From Hyphococcus sp. (lineage in GTDB: Bacteria > Pseudomonadota > Alphaproteobacteria > Caulobacterales > Parvularculaceae), in NCBI GenBank assembly GCA_028284345.1, contig JANQRY010000010.1, positions 124,001 through 188,000 of the forward strand: a stretch of 64,000 nt of DNA, in the 5' to 3' direction. The notes below the pieces were generated by a model. The model ran no database searches, had not been told where the DNA came from, and worked only from the letters and a program-made list of their open reading frames with translations. Positions within the stretch are counted from its first letter, which is position 1; each line of letters starts with the position of its first letter. A program made the translations under genes and the position numbers. Below are positions 9,196 to 17,667 of the stretch, in pieces.

Positions 9196-9537
9196 GTGAA
9201 CCTCTACGGCCTCAAAACCTGCGACACATGCCGCAAGGCGAAGAGAGCGCTTGATGCAGCGGGCGCGAACTATGCGTACAAAGACGTGCGTGACGACGGC
9301 GTTTCGAAAGCGCAAATCGCGAAATGGGCGAAGGCGGTCGGTTGGGAAAAGCTGCTCAACAAATCCTCGACCACATGGCGCGGGCTTTCCGACAAGGACA
9401 AAGACGGCGTGACGGAAAAGAGCGCCGTCGCGCTGATGGCGGAACACCCGACGCTAATCAAACGCCCGGTGATTGAGAGCGGGAAAAGCATCACGGTTGG
9501 TTGGTCGAAGGATGTTCAGGCTGCGATTCTTTCGTGA
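9196..9537 (+). CDS. Spx/ArsC family thioredoxin-fold protein (YffB-like)
   Basis: About 113 residues with the family N-terminus NLYGLKTCDTCRKAK, the YKD segment, the conserved STTWR and the late IKRPV. This is the Spx/MgsR/ArsC-like thioredoxin fold whose YffB branch has no proven arsenate reductase activity. I prefer the GTG at 9196 because AAGGA lies ten bases upstream and the family starts there. A GTG at 9178, directly abutting the stop of the previous gene, would add six residues. The stop overlaps the start of the YaiI-like gene by four bases, so the two are translationally coupled. Confidence 0.8.
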   Translation: MNLYGLKTCDTCRKAKRALDAAGANYAYKDVRDDGVSKAQIAKWAKAVGWEKLLNKSSTTWRGLSDKDKDGVTEKSAVALMAEHPTLIKRPVIESGKSITVGWSKDVQAAILS

Positions 9538-9998
9538 CCATCCGCATCCTCGTCGACGCTGACGCCTGTCCGGTCAAGGAAGAGGTCTACAAGGTCGCCT
9601 TCCGCACCGGGACGCCGGTGATGATCGTCGCCAACGCGCCGCTCCGCATTCCCGATCACGACCTCATTTCGCGTATTGTCGTGGGCGACGCTATGGATGC
9701 GGCGGACGACTGGATCGCGGAGAACGCCGACGCTCGCGCCATTGTCGTCACGGCCGACATCCTGCTCGCCGACCGCGCCTTGAAAGCCAGCGCAGCGGTC
9801 ATCGCGCCTAACGGCAAGCCCTTTGACGACGCGTCGATCGGCTCAGCGATCGCGACCCGCGCCATCATGAACGATCTGCGCGCCGGCGCGACCGGCGAAA
9901 ATCTCGGCGGGCCGGCGCCGTTCAGGAAAGAGGACCGGTCGCGCTTTCTGTCGACCCTCGACGAAGCGCTGGTGAAACTGAAACGCGCTTGCAGCTGA
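9534..9998 (+). CDS. YaiI/YqxD family protein (DUF188)
   Basis: 154 residues starting with GTG in a GTGA overlap with the preceding stop. The N-terminus ILVDADACPVKEEVYKVA is the hallmark of the YaiI/YqxD family, which has a PIN-like fold. Further conserved pieces are VVTADILLADRAL, GKPFD and GGPAPF near the C-terminus. The family function is not established; the acidic residues suggest a nuclease-type metal site. Coupled to the ArsC-like gene, with no functional explanation visible. Confidence 0.85.
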   Translation: MTIRILVDADACPVKEEVYKVAFRTGTPVMIVANAPLRIPDHDLISRIVVGDAMDAADDWIAENADARAIVVTADILLADRALKASAAVIAPNGKPFDDASIGSAIATRAIMNDLRAGATGENLGGPAPFRKEDRSRFLSTLDEALVKLKRACS

Positions 9999-10120
9999 CG
10001 ATCCAAATCGCCGCACTTGAAACGGGGCGAGGCAAAACTATCTCTTCATCGTCAGCGGGCTCAGCGTTGACGCCCGTTTGACATTGTTTCGCATGTTCGA
10101 AAGCTCACGGAGGCAATGTC

Positions 10121-10612
10121 ATGTTCAAACCCCTTAGCGTTTTTGGTCGACACCGCAACGCGCCGGCGCTGCGCCGCGGCGATGACGCGGATCCCTTTTC
10201 TGCGTTTCACCAGGAAATGAACCGCCTGTTCGACGATTTCTTTATCGATTTCCGCGCGCCGTCCTATTTCACCGGCGATAAGGGCGTTCATCGCGGCATC
10301 CATATCGACGTCAAGGACGCCGGCAAGGCGTTCGAGCTTGAGGCGGAGCTGCCCGGCGTCGACGAGGACGATATCGACGTGGAGATCAACGACAATCTCC
10401 TGACCATCAAGGGCGAGAAAAAGGTCGAGCAGGACGACGATGACGGCGCGCGCCGCGCTTGGTCGTCCTTCCACCGGTCCATGTCGCTGCCCTTCGACGT
10501 CGACCCGGACGCGATCGAGGCGACGTTCAAGAACGGCGTCCTGAAACTGCGCCTGCCGAAACCGCCGGAACTGGAGGCGAAAACGCGGAAAATTTCGGTC
10601 AATAAGGGCTAG
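10121..10612 (+). CDS. Hsp20 small heat-shock protein
   Basis: 163 residues with a central alpha-crystallin domain (about 55-160). It carries the family segments ELEAELPGVDEDDIDV, LLTIKGEKK and the KNGVLKLRLPK terminal strand; the hydrophobic IXI-type tail is KISVNKG. It acts as an ATP-independent holdase for unfolding proteins in the cytoplasm. ATG 10121 is preceded by GGAGG. A TTGACA lies about 40 bases upstream of the start but without a convincing -10 or a sigma-32 type element, so heat-shock control is not demonstrated. The stop codon runs into an intergenic palindromic element. Confidence 0.9.
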   Translation: MFKPLSVFGRHRNAPALRRGDDADPFSAFHQEMNRLFDDFFIDFRAPSYFTGDKGVHRGIHIDVKDAGKAFELEAELPGVDEDDIDVEINDNLLTIKGEKKVEQDDDDGARRAWSSFHRSMSLPFDVDPDAIEATFKNGVLKLRLPKPPELEAKTRKISVNKG

Positions 10613-10613
10613 A

Positions 10614-10714
10614 GCGTTTTGAAGGAAAAGTGGGTACCGGTTTTCCGTCTCAAAACGCGCACTTAAGAATCTAGGGCATTCAACTGAATCATTCTGAAAA
10701 CAGGATGCCCCTAG
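10614..10714. repeat. Intergenic palindromic element (two hairpins)
   Basis: The first hairpin runs from GCGTTTTGAAGGAAAA (10614-10629) over the loop GTGGGTACCGG to TTTTCCGTCTCAAAACGC (10641-10658). The second pairs CTAGGGCAT (10671-10679) with ATGCCCCTAG (10705-10714). The first resembles, by memory, a dispersed intergenic repeat common in alphaproteobacteria with a central GTGGxTACCGG. It may also serve as the hsp20 terminator. Confidence 0.65.
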
Positions 10715-10772
10715 GGGTTACGCCTTGCCGCAGGGCGCGCTAACGGTCGGTTAAACCGCAAGCGAGCCTTTC

Positions 10773-11939
10773 ATGACCGACAAGAAAAACCGCCCCGCCT
10801 TCGCCACCCGCGTCATCCATGCCGGCCAGGAGCACGACCCGACCACTGGCGCGGTGATGCAGCCGATCTATCAGACTTCAACCTACGCCCAGGAAAGCCC
10901 GGGCGTTCACAAGGGCTTTGTTTACGCCCGCGGCGCGAACCCCACGCGTCACGCCTATGAACGCTGCATCGCCGATCTTGAAAACGGAACGCACGGCTTT
11001 GCTTTCGCCTCCGGCATGGCAGCGATTTCAACCATGCTGGAACTCCTCCCCGCCGGCTCGAACATCGTCGCCATGGACGATGTCTATGGCGGCACGTTTC
11101 GTCTGTTTGAGCGCGTGCGGAAAGACTCAGCGGCGCTGTCCTTCACCTATGTGGATCTGACAAAGCCGCAAAACCTTGATGACGCCATCACCGACAAAAC
11201 CAAAATGGTCTGGATCGAGACGCCAACCAATCCGCTTTTGAAGATTGTCGACATCGAAGCAGTTTCGAAACTCGCGAAAGCCCGCGGCCTGCTCGTCGGC
11301 TGCGACAACACTTTCGCCTCGCCCTATTGCCAGCGACCGCTCGACATGGGCGCCGATATCGTCATGCATTCGGCGACGAAGTATCTCGGCGGCCATTCCG
11401 ACGTGATCGGCGGCGTGCTCGTCGTTAAGGACGCGGGTCTCGGCGAACGCCTCGCTTTCCTGCAAAACTCCGTCGGCGCCATTCAGGGACCGTTCGATTC
11501 CTTTCTCGCGCTTCGAGGCCTCAAAACCCTCGCCCTGCGTCTTGAGCGGTCCTCGCAAAATGCTTTTGCCCTTGCGGAGTGGCTGGAGGCCCATCCCGCC
11601 ATTTCCAAGGTCAGTTATCCGGGCCTCAAATCCCACCCCGGCCACGCGGTCGCGGCGCGCCAGATGGACGCCTTTGGCGGCATGATCACGATCTTTCTCA
11701 AGGGCGGTCTTGAGGCGGCGAAAACCATGCTCGAACGGGTCGATCTCTTCACCCTCGCCGAATCCCTCGGCGGGGTTGAAAGCCTGATCGAGCATCCCGG
11801 CGTCATGACCCACGCCTCGATCCCGCCGGAGCGGCGGACCGAGCTTGGCGTCGACGACGCGCTGGTGCGGCTGTCCGTGGGCGTCGAGGCTTTCGACGAT
11901 CTCAAAGCCGATCTTGAACAGGCGCTTTCCGGGCTTTGA
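10773..11939 (+). CDS. Cystathionine gamma-lyase / gamma-synthase family enzyme
   Basis: 388 residues of the Cys/Met metabolism PLP-dependent (fold type I) family. It shows the N-terminal RVIHAGQEHDPTTGAV, YARGANPTR, the FASGMAAIS phosphate-binding segment and SATKYLGGHSD with the PLP lysine near residue 203. The late region LAESLGGVESLIEHP is also typical. It either cleaves cystathionine to cysteine or, with an activated homoserine, makes cystathionine; the residues I can read do not separate the two. With a CBS-domain cystathionine beta-synthase just upstream, the lyase direction (homocysteine to cysteine) is the more economical reading. It follows the palindromic element by about 60 bases. 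Confidence 0.88.
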   Translation: MTDKKNRPAFATRVIHAGQEHDPTTGAVMQPIYQTSTYAQESPGVHKGFVYARGANPTRHAYERCIADLENGTHGFAFASGMAAISTMLELLPAGSNIVAMDDVYGGTFRLFERVRKDSAALSFTYVDLTKPQNLDDAITDKTKMVWIETPTNPLLKIVDIEAVSKLAKARGLLVGCDNTFASPYCQRPLDMGADIVMHSATKYLGGHSDVIGGVLVVKDAGLGERLAFLQNSVGAIQGPFDSFLALRGLKTLALRLERSSQNAFALAEWLEAHPAISKVSYPGLKSHPGHAVAARQMDAFGGMITIFLKGGLEAAKTMLERVDLFTLAESLGGVESLIEHPGVMTHASIPPERRTELGVDDALVRLSVGVEAFDDLKADLEQALSGL

Positions 11940-11952
11940 TCCGCAAGCGTTG

Positions 11953-12028
11953 TTGCCGGGCTTGTTCCGGCAATCCAGCCGGTTCTAAGCTGCCCACTCT
12001 TCTGGATGCCCGGAACGAGTCCGGGCAT
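11953..12028. repeat. Pair of intergenic hairpins
   Basis: TTGCCGG (11953-11959) pairs with CCGGCAA (11967-11973), and ATGCCCGG (12006-12013) pairs with CCGGGCAT (12021-12028). This is the familiar alphaproteobacterial intergenic palindrome type with a CCCGG core. It also contains two in-frame ATG codons for the next gene, which are therefore unlikely starts. Confidence 0.55.
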
Positions 12029-12059
12029 GACATCTCCCCGAAACAAACGGACGATCATA

Positions 12060-13490
12060 TTGGCTGACGAAACCGCGCCTTCTCTCGCCGACCGTATCAA
12101 CGCGGCGCTGACGCCGGTTTCGGACTGGGTGTCGTCCGTCATTTTCTATTCCGTCGATATCTTCGGCGTATCGCTGCCCCTTGTCGTCGTCTGGCTGATG
12201 GCGGCGGCGGTCATTCTCACCTTCGCCAATCGCTTCGTGAATATTCGCGGCTTTGCTCATGGCTGGTCGCTGATCTTTAATCCGCAGAAGCATTTCGATT
12301 CGCCCGGCGAGATCTCTCACTTTCAGGCCCTGTCGGCGGCGCTTTCCGGCACAGTGGGACTTGGCAATATCGCGTCGGTGCCCGTCGCCGTGGCGCTCGG
12401 CGGACCGGGCGCGATTTTCTGGATGATCCTCGCCGGTTTCTTCGGCATGTCGGCGAAGTTCGCCGAGTGCTCCCTCGCGGTGAAATATCGCAAGGTCCTG
12501 CCGGACGGGCGCATCCTCGGCGGGCCGATGTACTACATCGAAGACGTCTTTTCGCGCATGGGGCTAAAAACCCTCGGCAAGGCCGCGGCGATCTTTTTCG
12601 CCATCATGGCCATGGGCGCCTCGATCAGCATCTTTCAAGTCAACCAGTCCCATGCGCAATTCGCAAACGTCACTGGCGTCTCGGCGCCCGTAACCTACGG
12701 CGTTATCATGGCGGTCGGCGTCGCTATCATCATTCTCGGCGGCATCAAGCGCATCGGCGCCGCCATGCGCCTGATCGTGCCGTCCATGGGATTGCTCTAT
12801 GTGGGGGCGGCGCTGGTCATCCTTACCCTGAATATACCGGCGATCCCGGCGGCGCTTGAGACGATTTTCCAAAGCGCCTTCGGCCTCGACGCCGCCGGCG
12901 GCGGCCTTGTCGGCGCGCTCATCAACGGCATGAAGCGGGCGACCTATTCTTCCGAAGCCGGCGTCGGATCAGCGGCGATCGCACACGCGCAGGTGCGCAC
13001 CAGGGAACCGATGACCGAGGGCTATGTCGCCCTCCTCGAACCCTTCATCGACACGGTCGTCGTCTGTACGCTGACGGGCCTCGTCGTCGTGGTGACGGGC
13101 GCTTACGAGCCCTTCCTGTTCAATCCGGACGTCGTGGGCATCGAGATCACATCCGCCGCCTTTGAAAGCGCCTTTGGCTGGTTCCCTTTTGTGCTGCTTG
13201 TCGCATCGGTGCTGTTTGCGTTTTCGACCCTTGTGGGCTGGGCGTTCTACGGCGCGCAGGCGGCGGCCTATCTATTCGGGCCGTCGCGCGCGACCGACAT
13301 TATTTTCAAGCTGACGCTGTGCTTCCTGTTATCGACGGGCGCGGCGGTGTCGCTCTCGGCCATCCTCAACTTCATCGACTCCATGCTGTTCGGCATGGCG
13401 ATCCCGAATATCATCGCGCTTTATCTGTTGTTGCCGGAACTCCGCCGCGACGTGAAAGCCTACGAGGCGCGCCAGCGCGCGAACGCCTAA
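12060..13490 (+). CDS. Sodium:alanine (AGCS family) symporter
   Basis: About 476 residues, highly hydrophobic with around ten membrane segments. Family markers are LSGTVGLGNIASVPVAVALGGPGAIFWM, abbreviated here to GTVGLGNIASV, and the later RATYSSEAGVGSAAIAHA region, typical of the AGCS family that takes up alanine or glycine with sodium. I chose the TTG at 12060 (ADETAPSLADRINAAL follows). ATGs at 12006 and 12027 lie in a hairpin and would add an arginine- and proline-rich stretch that looks non-coding. The ribosome binding site is weak in every case. The stop overlaps the convergent engB stop. Confidence 0.88.
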   Translation: MADETAPSLADRINAALTPVSDWVSSVIFYSVDIFGVSLPLVVVWLMAAAVILTFANRFVNIRGFAHGWSLIFNPQKHFDSPGEISHFQALSAALSGTVGLGNIASVPVAVALGGPGAIFWMILAGFFGMSAKFAECSLAVKYRKVLPDGRILGGPMYYIEDVFSRMGLKTLGKAAAIFFAIMAMGASISIFQVNQSHAQFANVTGVSAPVTYGVIMAVGVAIIILGGIKRIGAAMRLIVPSMGLLYVGAALVILTLNIPAIPAALETIFQSAFGLDAAGGGLVGALINGMKRATYSSEAGVGSAAIAHAQVRTREPMTEGYVALLEPFIDTVVVCTLTGLVVVVTGAYEPFLFNPDVVGIEITSAAFESAFGWFPFVLLVASVLFAFSTLVGWAFYGAQAAAYLFGPSRATDIIFKLTLCFLLSTGAAVSLSAILNFIDSMLFGMAIPNIIALYLLLPELRRDVKAYEARQRANA

Positions 13491-14122
13491 ACCAACGCCG
13501 CGAGTTCCGCGCGCAGTTCGGGAACGCCGTCGCCTTTTTCCGACGATGTGGCGCGCACCACGGGGTGCGCCGCCGGGCGCTTCCTGATCGCCTCTGTTGT
13601 TTTCTCGATCAGCGTCGCCAGCGCTGTCGGTTTCACCTTGTCGGTCTTGGTCAGGACAATCTGGTAGTTCACGGCCGCTTCATCGAGCATATCCATGATC
13701 TCATGGTCGCTCGATTTCAGCCCGTGACGGGAATCGATGAGGACGCAGACGCGGCGCAACACGGACCGCCCGCGCAAGAAATCCCGCGTCAGGCGGTTCC
13801 ACGCCTCAGACTCTTTCCGCGAAACTTTCGCATAGCCATAGCCCGGCAAATCGACGAGGCGCAAAACCCCGCCGAGGTTGAAATAATTGATTTCCCGCGT
13901 CCGGCCCGGCGTGTTTGAGGCGCGCGCGAGGCTGCCCTGATTGGTCAGAGCGTTGAGGAGCGTCGACTTGCCCACATTGGAGCGCCCGGCAAAGGCGACT
14001 TCCACCGGGCCCTCATCCGGCAGCGCGTCGAGTTTGACGACGCCGAGCATGAAGACGGCTTCCTGCGCGAACAGCTTGCGGCCGGTTTCAATCTCCGCTG
14101 CCGAAAAATCTTCAGAGAGCAT
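13487..14122 (-). CDS. engB: Ribosome biogenesis GTP-binding protein EngB (YihA/YsxC)
   Basis: 211 residues with all GTPase motifs: G1 GRSNVGKST at residues 46-54, G2 threonine in NTPGRTREIN, G3 DLPGYG near 91, G4 TKTD near 160. The family assists 50S subunit maturation. It is the last gene of the conserved rpmH-rnpA-yidC-engB order, with a 155-bp gap after yidC that carries an inverted repeat. Confidence 0.93.
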   Translation of the reverse strand: MLSEDFSAAEIETGRKLFAQEAVFMLGVVKLDALPDEGPVEVAFAGRSNVGKSTLLNALTNQGSLARASNTPGRTREINYFNLGGVLRLVDLPGYGYAKVSRKESEAWNRLTRDFLRGRSVLRRVCVLIDSRHGLKSSDHEIMDMLDEAAVNYQIVLTKTDKVKPTALATLIEKTTEAIRKRPAAHPVVRATSSEKGDGVPELRAELAALV

Positions 14123-14139
14123 TGCGAAAACCTAACCAC

Positions 14140-14226
14140 CCGACGTCCCCGGCGAAAGCCGGGGTCCAGAAACGCTGAAGTTTAGACCCGCCGCTCTGGG
14201 CCACGGCTTTCGCCGGGGAAGACGGG
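14140..14226. repeat. Large intergenic inverted repeat
   Basis: Arms of about 30 bases (14140-14170 and 14195-14226), both containing CCCCGGCGAAAGCCG on one strand or its complement, with few mismatches and a 24-base loop. It lies between yidC and engB and could be a REP-like element and/or an attenuator inside the cluster. Confidence 0.7.
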
Positions 14227-14277
14227 AGGATGATATACACTCAAGTTTGAGAGCATCGGGCCCGCCCTACGAACACG

Positions 14278-16098
14278 TCACTCCCCGGGCGCGGGCGCTT
14301 TCTTTTTCGGTTTCAGGAACGGCAATCGCTCGCCCCAGTCCACCTCAACGCCGTTCTTTTTCATAATCAGCATCTGCTGAAGGATGCCGAGGAAGGTGTT
14401 CCAGAACCAGTAGAGCACGAGGCCCGCAGCAAAGGGCGCGAAGATAAAGACGAAGATGAAAGGCAGCATGGCAAAGACCTGCGCCTGTACCGGATCGGTG
14501 GGCGGCGGGTTGAGTTTCGTCTGGAACCACATGGCGACGCCCATGAGGATCGGCAACACGCCAATGCCAAGAAACGCGCCGACAACGGGAACCGCCGTCG
14601 GATCGAACGGAAGCAGCCCAAAGAGATTGAAGATGGTCGTCGGGTCCGGCGCCGACAAATCCCTGATCCAGAGAATAAACGGCTCGTGACGCATTTCGAG
14701 CGTGACGAACAGCGTCTTGTAGAGCGCATAGAAAATCGGCATCTGGATGAGAATCGGAAAACACCCGGCGAGCGGATTCATCTTCTCTTTCTTGTAGAGC
14801 GCCATCATCTCCTGCTGCATCTTCATGCGGTCGTCGGGATAGCGCTTGCGCAGGGTTTCGATTTCGGGCTGCAGCTTTTTCATTTTCGCCATGGACTCAA
14901 AGCCCTTATTGGCGATGGGAAAGAGAATTCCCTTGACGATCAGGGTCAGGATCAAAATGGCGACGCCGAAATTGCCGGTGAGATCGCCGAAGAAGTTGAG
15001 CGTATAGAAAATCGGCCGCGTCAAAATGAAGAGGTGGCCCCAGTCAACAGCCTTGTCGAAATCATAAACGCCGAGGCCGCCGTCCTCCGGCTTCGCTTCG
15101 TAAGATTGAAGGAGGTCGACGTCTTTCGGCCCGCCGAAAATGTGCGACGTCAGCGTCAGGGTCTCGCCGGCTGCGAGCGCGCGTTGCGGCAGCGCATAGG
15201 TCGCCCGGAACACCGGCTCGTCGGCGCTGCCGATATTGTCGAGCGTCGCTTTCATGTCTTCGTCCTGCGGCGGCACGGCGGCGGCAAGCCAGTATTTGTT
15301 GGTGATGCCGACCCAACCGCCGGCGCCGGACTCCTCGACTTTCTTGTCGGGGTTATTGGCGAGCTTTTTGTACTTGCGTTCGTAAAGCGCCTTGCCGATG
15401 ACGCCGAGCGGGCCTTCATGCAGGATCATCCACCCTTTGAAGTCTTCCGGAATGCCGCGCTGAATGACGAGCGCATAGGGCGTCAGCAATTGCGCGTCGC
15501 CGCCTTCATTGCGCACGGTCTGATCGACTTCGAACATGTAGTTCTCGTCGATGGAAATTGTCTTTTCAAAAACAAGATCGCCCTGACGCCGCGTCATGGT
15601 GACGGGCGTCGCCGGCGTTAGCGCGGCGTCGTCCGGGACGGTCCAGACGGCGGCCTGCGCCGCGTCGCCGCCGGCGATCCAGCCGAGCTGTACATAATGT
15701 CCGTGCTCCGCCGAGCGCGGATTGAGCAGGCGAATATTGGCGCTGTCGTCCTCGAGCGTCTCGCGATACTGAAGCAGCGTCAGATCGTCGATGCGCCCGC
15801 CGGTGAGGTTGATAGAGCCTTCCAGCGTTTCGGTGCGGATCGGCACGCGGCCCGATGATTCGGCGAGCGCCTCTTCGAGAGAGACAGCAGCGCCCGCTTC
15901 CGTGTTCCGCGTCAGACCGGCAATGTCGGCATCGTCAACTTCCGCATCCCGCTGCGCGACGGCCTCGGCCTCAGCTGCTTCCTGGGCCGCTTCCTGCGCC
16001 TCGCGAAAGGCTTCGCGCTGGGGCCCCGAAATGAAGACGTCCCAGAACAGGAGCACGCCCATGGAAAGAGCGATGGCGATGATGAGATTGCGGTCCAT
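14278..16098 (-). CDS. yidC: Membrane protein insertase YidC
   Basis: 606 residues. An N-terminal membrane anchor (residues 4-22) is followed by an Ala/Glu-rich helix, then the large periplasmic beta domain (to about 350), then the conserved core with five membrane segments. The core begins at FGDLTGNFGVAILILT and has the cytoplasmic KMQQEMMALYKKEKMNPLAGC loop. It inserts and folds inner-membrane proteins alone or with SecYEG. ATG 16098 is preceded by AGGACAG. A yidD gene, often found between rnpA and yidC, is absent: the gap is only 52 bases. Confidence 0.96.
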   Translation of the reverse strand: MDRNLIIAIALSMGVLLFWDVFISGPQREAFREAQEAAQEAAEAEAVAQRDAEVDDADIAGLTRNTEAGAAVSLEEALAESSGRVPIRTETLEGSINLTGGRIDDLTLLQYRETLEDDSANIRLLNPRSAEHGHYVQLGWIAGGDAAQAAVWTVPDDAALTPATPVTMTRRQGDLVFEKTISIDENYMFEVDQTVRNEGGDAQLLTPYALVIQRGIPEDFKGWMILHEGPLGVIGKALYERKYKKLANNPDKKVEESGAGGWVGITNKYWLAAAVPPQDEDMKATLDNIGSADEPVFRATYALPQRALAAGETLTLTSHIFGGPKDVDLLQSYEAKPEDGGLGVYDFDKAVDWGHLFILTRPIFYTLNFFGDLTGNFGVAILILTLIVKGILFPIANKGFESMAKMKKLQPEIETLRKRYPDDRMKMQQEMMALYKKEKMNPLAGCFPILIQMPIFYALYKTLFVTLEMRHEPFILWIRDLSAPDPTTIFNLFGLLPFDPTAVPVVGAFLGIGVLPILMGVAMWFQTKLNPPPTDPVQAQVFAMLPFIFVFIFAPFAAGLVLYWFWNTFLGILQQMLIMKKNGVEVDWGERLPFLKPKKKAPAPGE

Positions 16099-16150
16099 GA
16101 GCTGTCCTGGATGGTTCTTTTAATCGGGGCGCGGCCCGCCATGTGGAGCG

Positions 16151-16486
16151 TTATTTAATGTTGCGGGCGAGCCTTAAAAGGGCCCGCTTCATATCGTCAA
16201 GGATCGCCTCATAGGACCGCGTCTCCGCCGGCCCCCGCGCGATCAGGACATAGTCCATGCCGGACCGGGCCGCGCCGGGGAAAACCTCGCGTATAGCGGC
16301 CCTCAGCCGGCGGCGAATGCGGTTCCGGACGACCGCGCCGCCCAGCTTTTTGGTGACGGTAAGGCCGACGCGGGCCTGATCGCCGGCGGCCTTATTTGGC
16401 CGGCCAGCCAGCAAAAACGCCGGCGTTCCGGCTTTCGGCGCGCTGCGCAACGCCAGAAAGTCCCGCCGTTTTTTGAGCGTGACCAC
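16151..16486 (-). CDS. rnpA: Ribonuclease P protein component
   Basis: About 111 residues with the family signature VVRNRIRRRLRAAIRE, the basic RNR motif that binds RNase P RNA, and the N-terminal LKKRRDFLALR. It helps the catalytic RNA process pre-tRNA 5' ends. I chose the GTG at 16486, where CGAGG lies about six bases upstream and the family N-terminus begins. A TTG at 16531 is the longer option and would add 15 residues. It lies 59 bases behind rpmH and is presumably cotranscribed. Confidence 0.93.
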   Translation of the reverse strand: MVTLKKRRDFLALRSAPKAGTPAFLLAGRPNKAAGDQARVGLTVTKKLGGAVVRNRIRRRLRAAIREVFPGAARSGMDYVLIARGPAETRSYEAILDDMKRALLRLARNIK

Positions 16487-16545
16487 GGTCAGCCTCGAAT
16501 GATTGTCGTTACCGGATTGATTTTCCGGCAATTTTCACGCTCCGC

Positions 16546-16680
16546 CTAGGCGGAAAGCTTCTTGCGGCCCTTGGAGCGGCGACGGGCCAGAACCTTGCGC
16601 CCGGCCACGGTGGCCTTGCGCGCACGGAAACCATGGCGGCGCTTGCGTTTCAGCCGGCTCGGTTGAAAGGTCCGTTTCAT
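16546..16680 (-). CDS. rpmH: 50S ribosomal protein L34
   Basis: 44 residues, [18 protein letters not shown] then a strongly basic helix ending in KGRKKLSA, the invariant L34 pattern. First gene of the rpmH-rnpA-yidC-engB cluster. Start ATG 16680 follows AGAGGAA. Confidence 0.97.
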   Translation of the reverse strand: MKRTFQPSRLKRKRRHGFRARKATVAGRKVLARRRSKGRKKLSA

Positions 16681-16727
16681 GGGTCCCGTTCCTCTAAAAT
16701 CCTTGCGCAAACGCGCGCGAGCGCGGG

Positions 16728-16756
16728 GAAATAAAGCGTAGATAATGCCCCGTCAA
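16728..16756 (-). promoter_or_regulatory. Candidate promoter of rpmH operon
   Basis: On the minus strand TTGACG (16756-16751) is followed after 17 bases by TATTTC (16733-16728), about 50 bases ahead of the rpmH start. Good -35, mediocre -10. Confidence 0.4.
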
Positions 16757-16929
16757 CCGGCCGCGCGCTGAATTCCCACCGATTTTGGCCATGGCCCGCT
16801 TTCTCGCGTTTGTGAGCGAACGGCGCGAGAAGTTGACTTGGGCGCGCCGGCCCCGCCGGGTAGGTAACGCCTAAGGAAAAGCGCGATCCGGCGAACGCCA
16901 AGCGGCTCCGGCAATAAAGGACATCATCA

Positions 16930-17667
16930 ATGGCTGAGGCCGGGAAATCGACGCTGAAGCGGCTTTTGCCGATTCTGACGGTCGCCCTGGGGCTCGCGGC
17001 GTTCTTCGCGCTCGGGCTGCACCGCTATTTCACCCTCGACACGCTGCGAGAGAACCGCATGGCCCTTCAGGACTGGGTCGACGCCTCGCCCGTCCGGGCG
17101 ATCGCCGCGTTTATCGCCGTTTACGCCGCCGCGGTCGCCATATCGTTTCCGGGCGCCTCGATCCTGACGATTTTCGGCGGCTATCTGTTCGGGCTCGCGA
17201 TCGGCGTCCCGGCGATCGTCGTCGCAGCGACGCTCGGCGCGAGCGTTATTTTCCTGGCGGCGAAAACAGCGCTGGCGGACTTTCTCCATAGCCGGGCCGG
17301 CGGCTTTGTGAAAAAAATGGAAAAGGGCTTTCATGAAGACGAGCTGAACTACATGTTCGTCCTGCGCCTTATTCCCGCCTTTCCGTTCTGGGCCATCAAC
17401 ATCGCCGCGGGCCTTCTCGGCGTTTCGTTACGCAACTTTGTTCTCGGGACGTTTTTCGGCATTATTCCGGGTACGTTCGTTTACGCCAGCATCGGCGCCG
17501 CCGCCGGCGCGGCGTTTGACGCGGGCGAGGACGTCACCCTGTCGGGCATCCTTCTGCAACCGCAAACCCTGGCGCCGATCATCGGCCTTGCCTTGCTCGC
17601 CTTGTTGCCCGTCATCCTCAAACGCGTGAACAAGCAAGCCGCGACACTGGGCGAGCGCGGCGAATGA
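16930..17667 (+). CDS. TVP38/TMEM64 family membrane protein
   Basis: 245 residues with about five membrane segments and the VTT (SNARE-associated) domain core: FPGASILTIFGGYLFG, then the cytoplasmic FVKKMEKGFHEDELNYMFVLRLIPAFPFW and GIIPGTFVYASIGAAAG, given here only as landmarks near residues 75, 130 and 180. DedA-superfamily proteins of this kind are thought to move lipids or maintain membrane energetics. The ATGA overlap couples it to the flavoprotein gene, an association seen widely in proteobacteria. Confidence 0.85.
   Translation: MAEAGKSTLKRLLPILTVALGLAAFFALGLHRYFTLDTLRENRMALQDWVDASPVRAIAAFIAVYAAAVAISFPGASILTIFGGYLFGLAIGVPAIVVAATLGASVIFLAAKTALADFLHSRAGGFVKKMEKGFHEDELNYMFVLRLIPAFPFWAINIAAGLLGVSLRNFVLGTFFGIIPGTFVYASIGAAAGAAFDAGEDVTLSGILLQPQTLAPIIGLALLALLPVILKRVNKQAATLGERGE

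Noticed and set aside
10715-10772. Possible SAM-II-like riboswitch before the cystathionine gamma-lyase/synthase gene
   Set aside because: TTAAACCGCAAGCG is reminiscent, but the conserved GCTAAA element before the ribosome binding site and a consistent pseudoknot are absent.
12006-12059. Upstream ATG starts for the alanine symporter
   Set aside because: They lie inside or beside an intergenic hairpin repeat and would add a non-membrane Arg/Pro-rich leader.
14686-15621. 311-codon plus-strand open frame opposite yidC
   Set aside because: Shadow frame; composition and lack of ribosome binding site do not support a gene, while yidC is certain.
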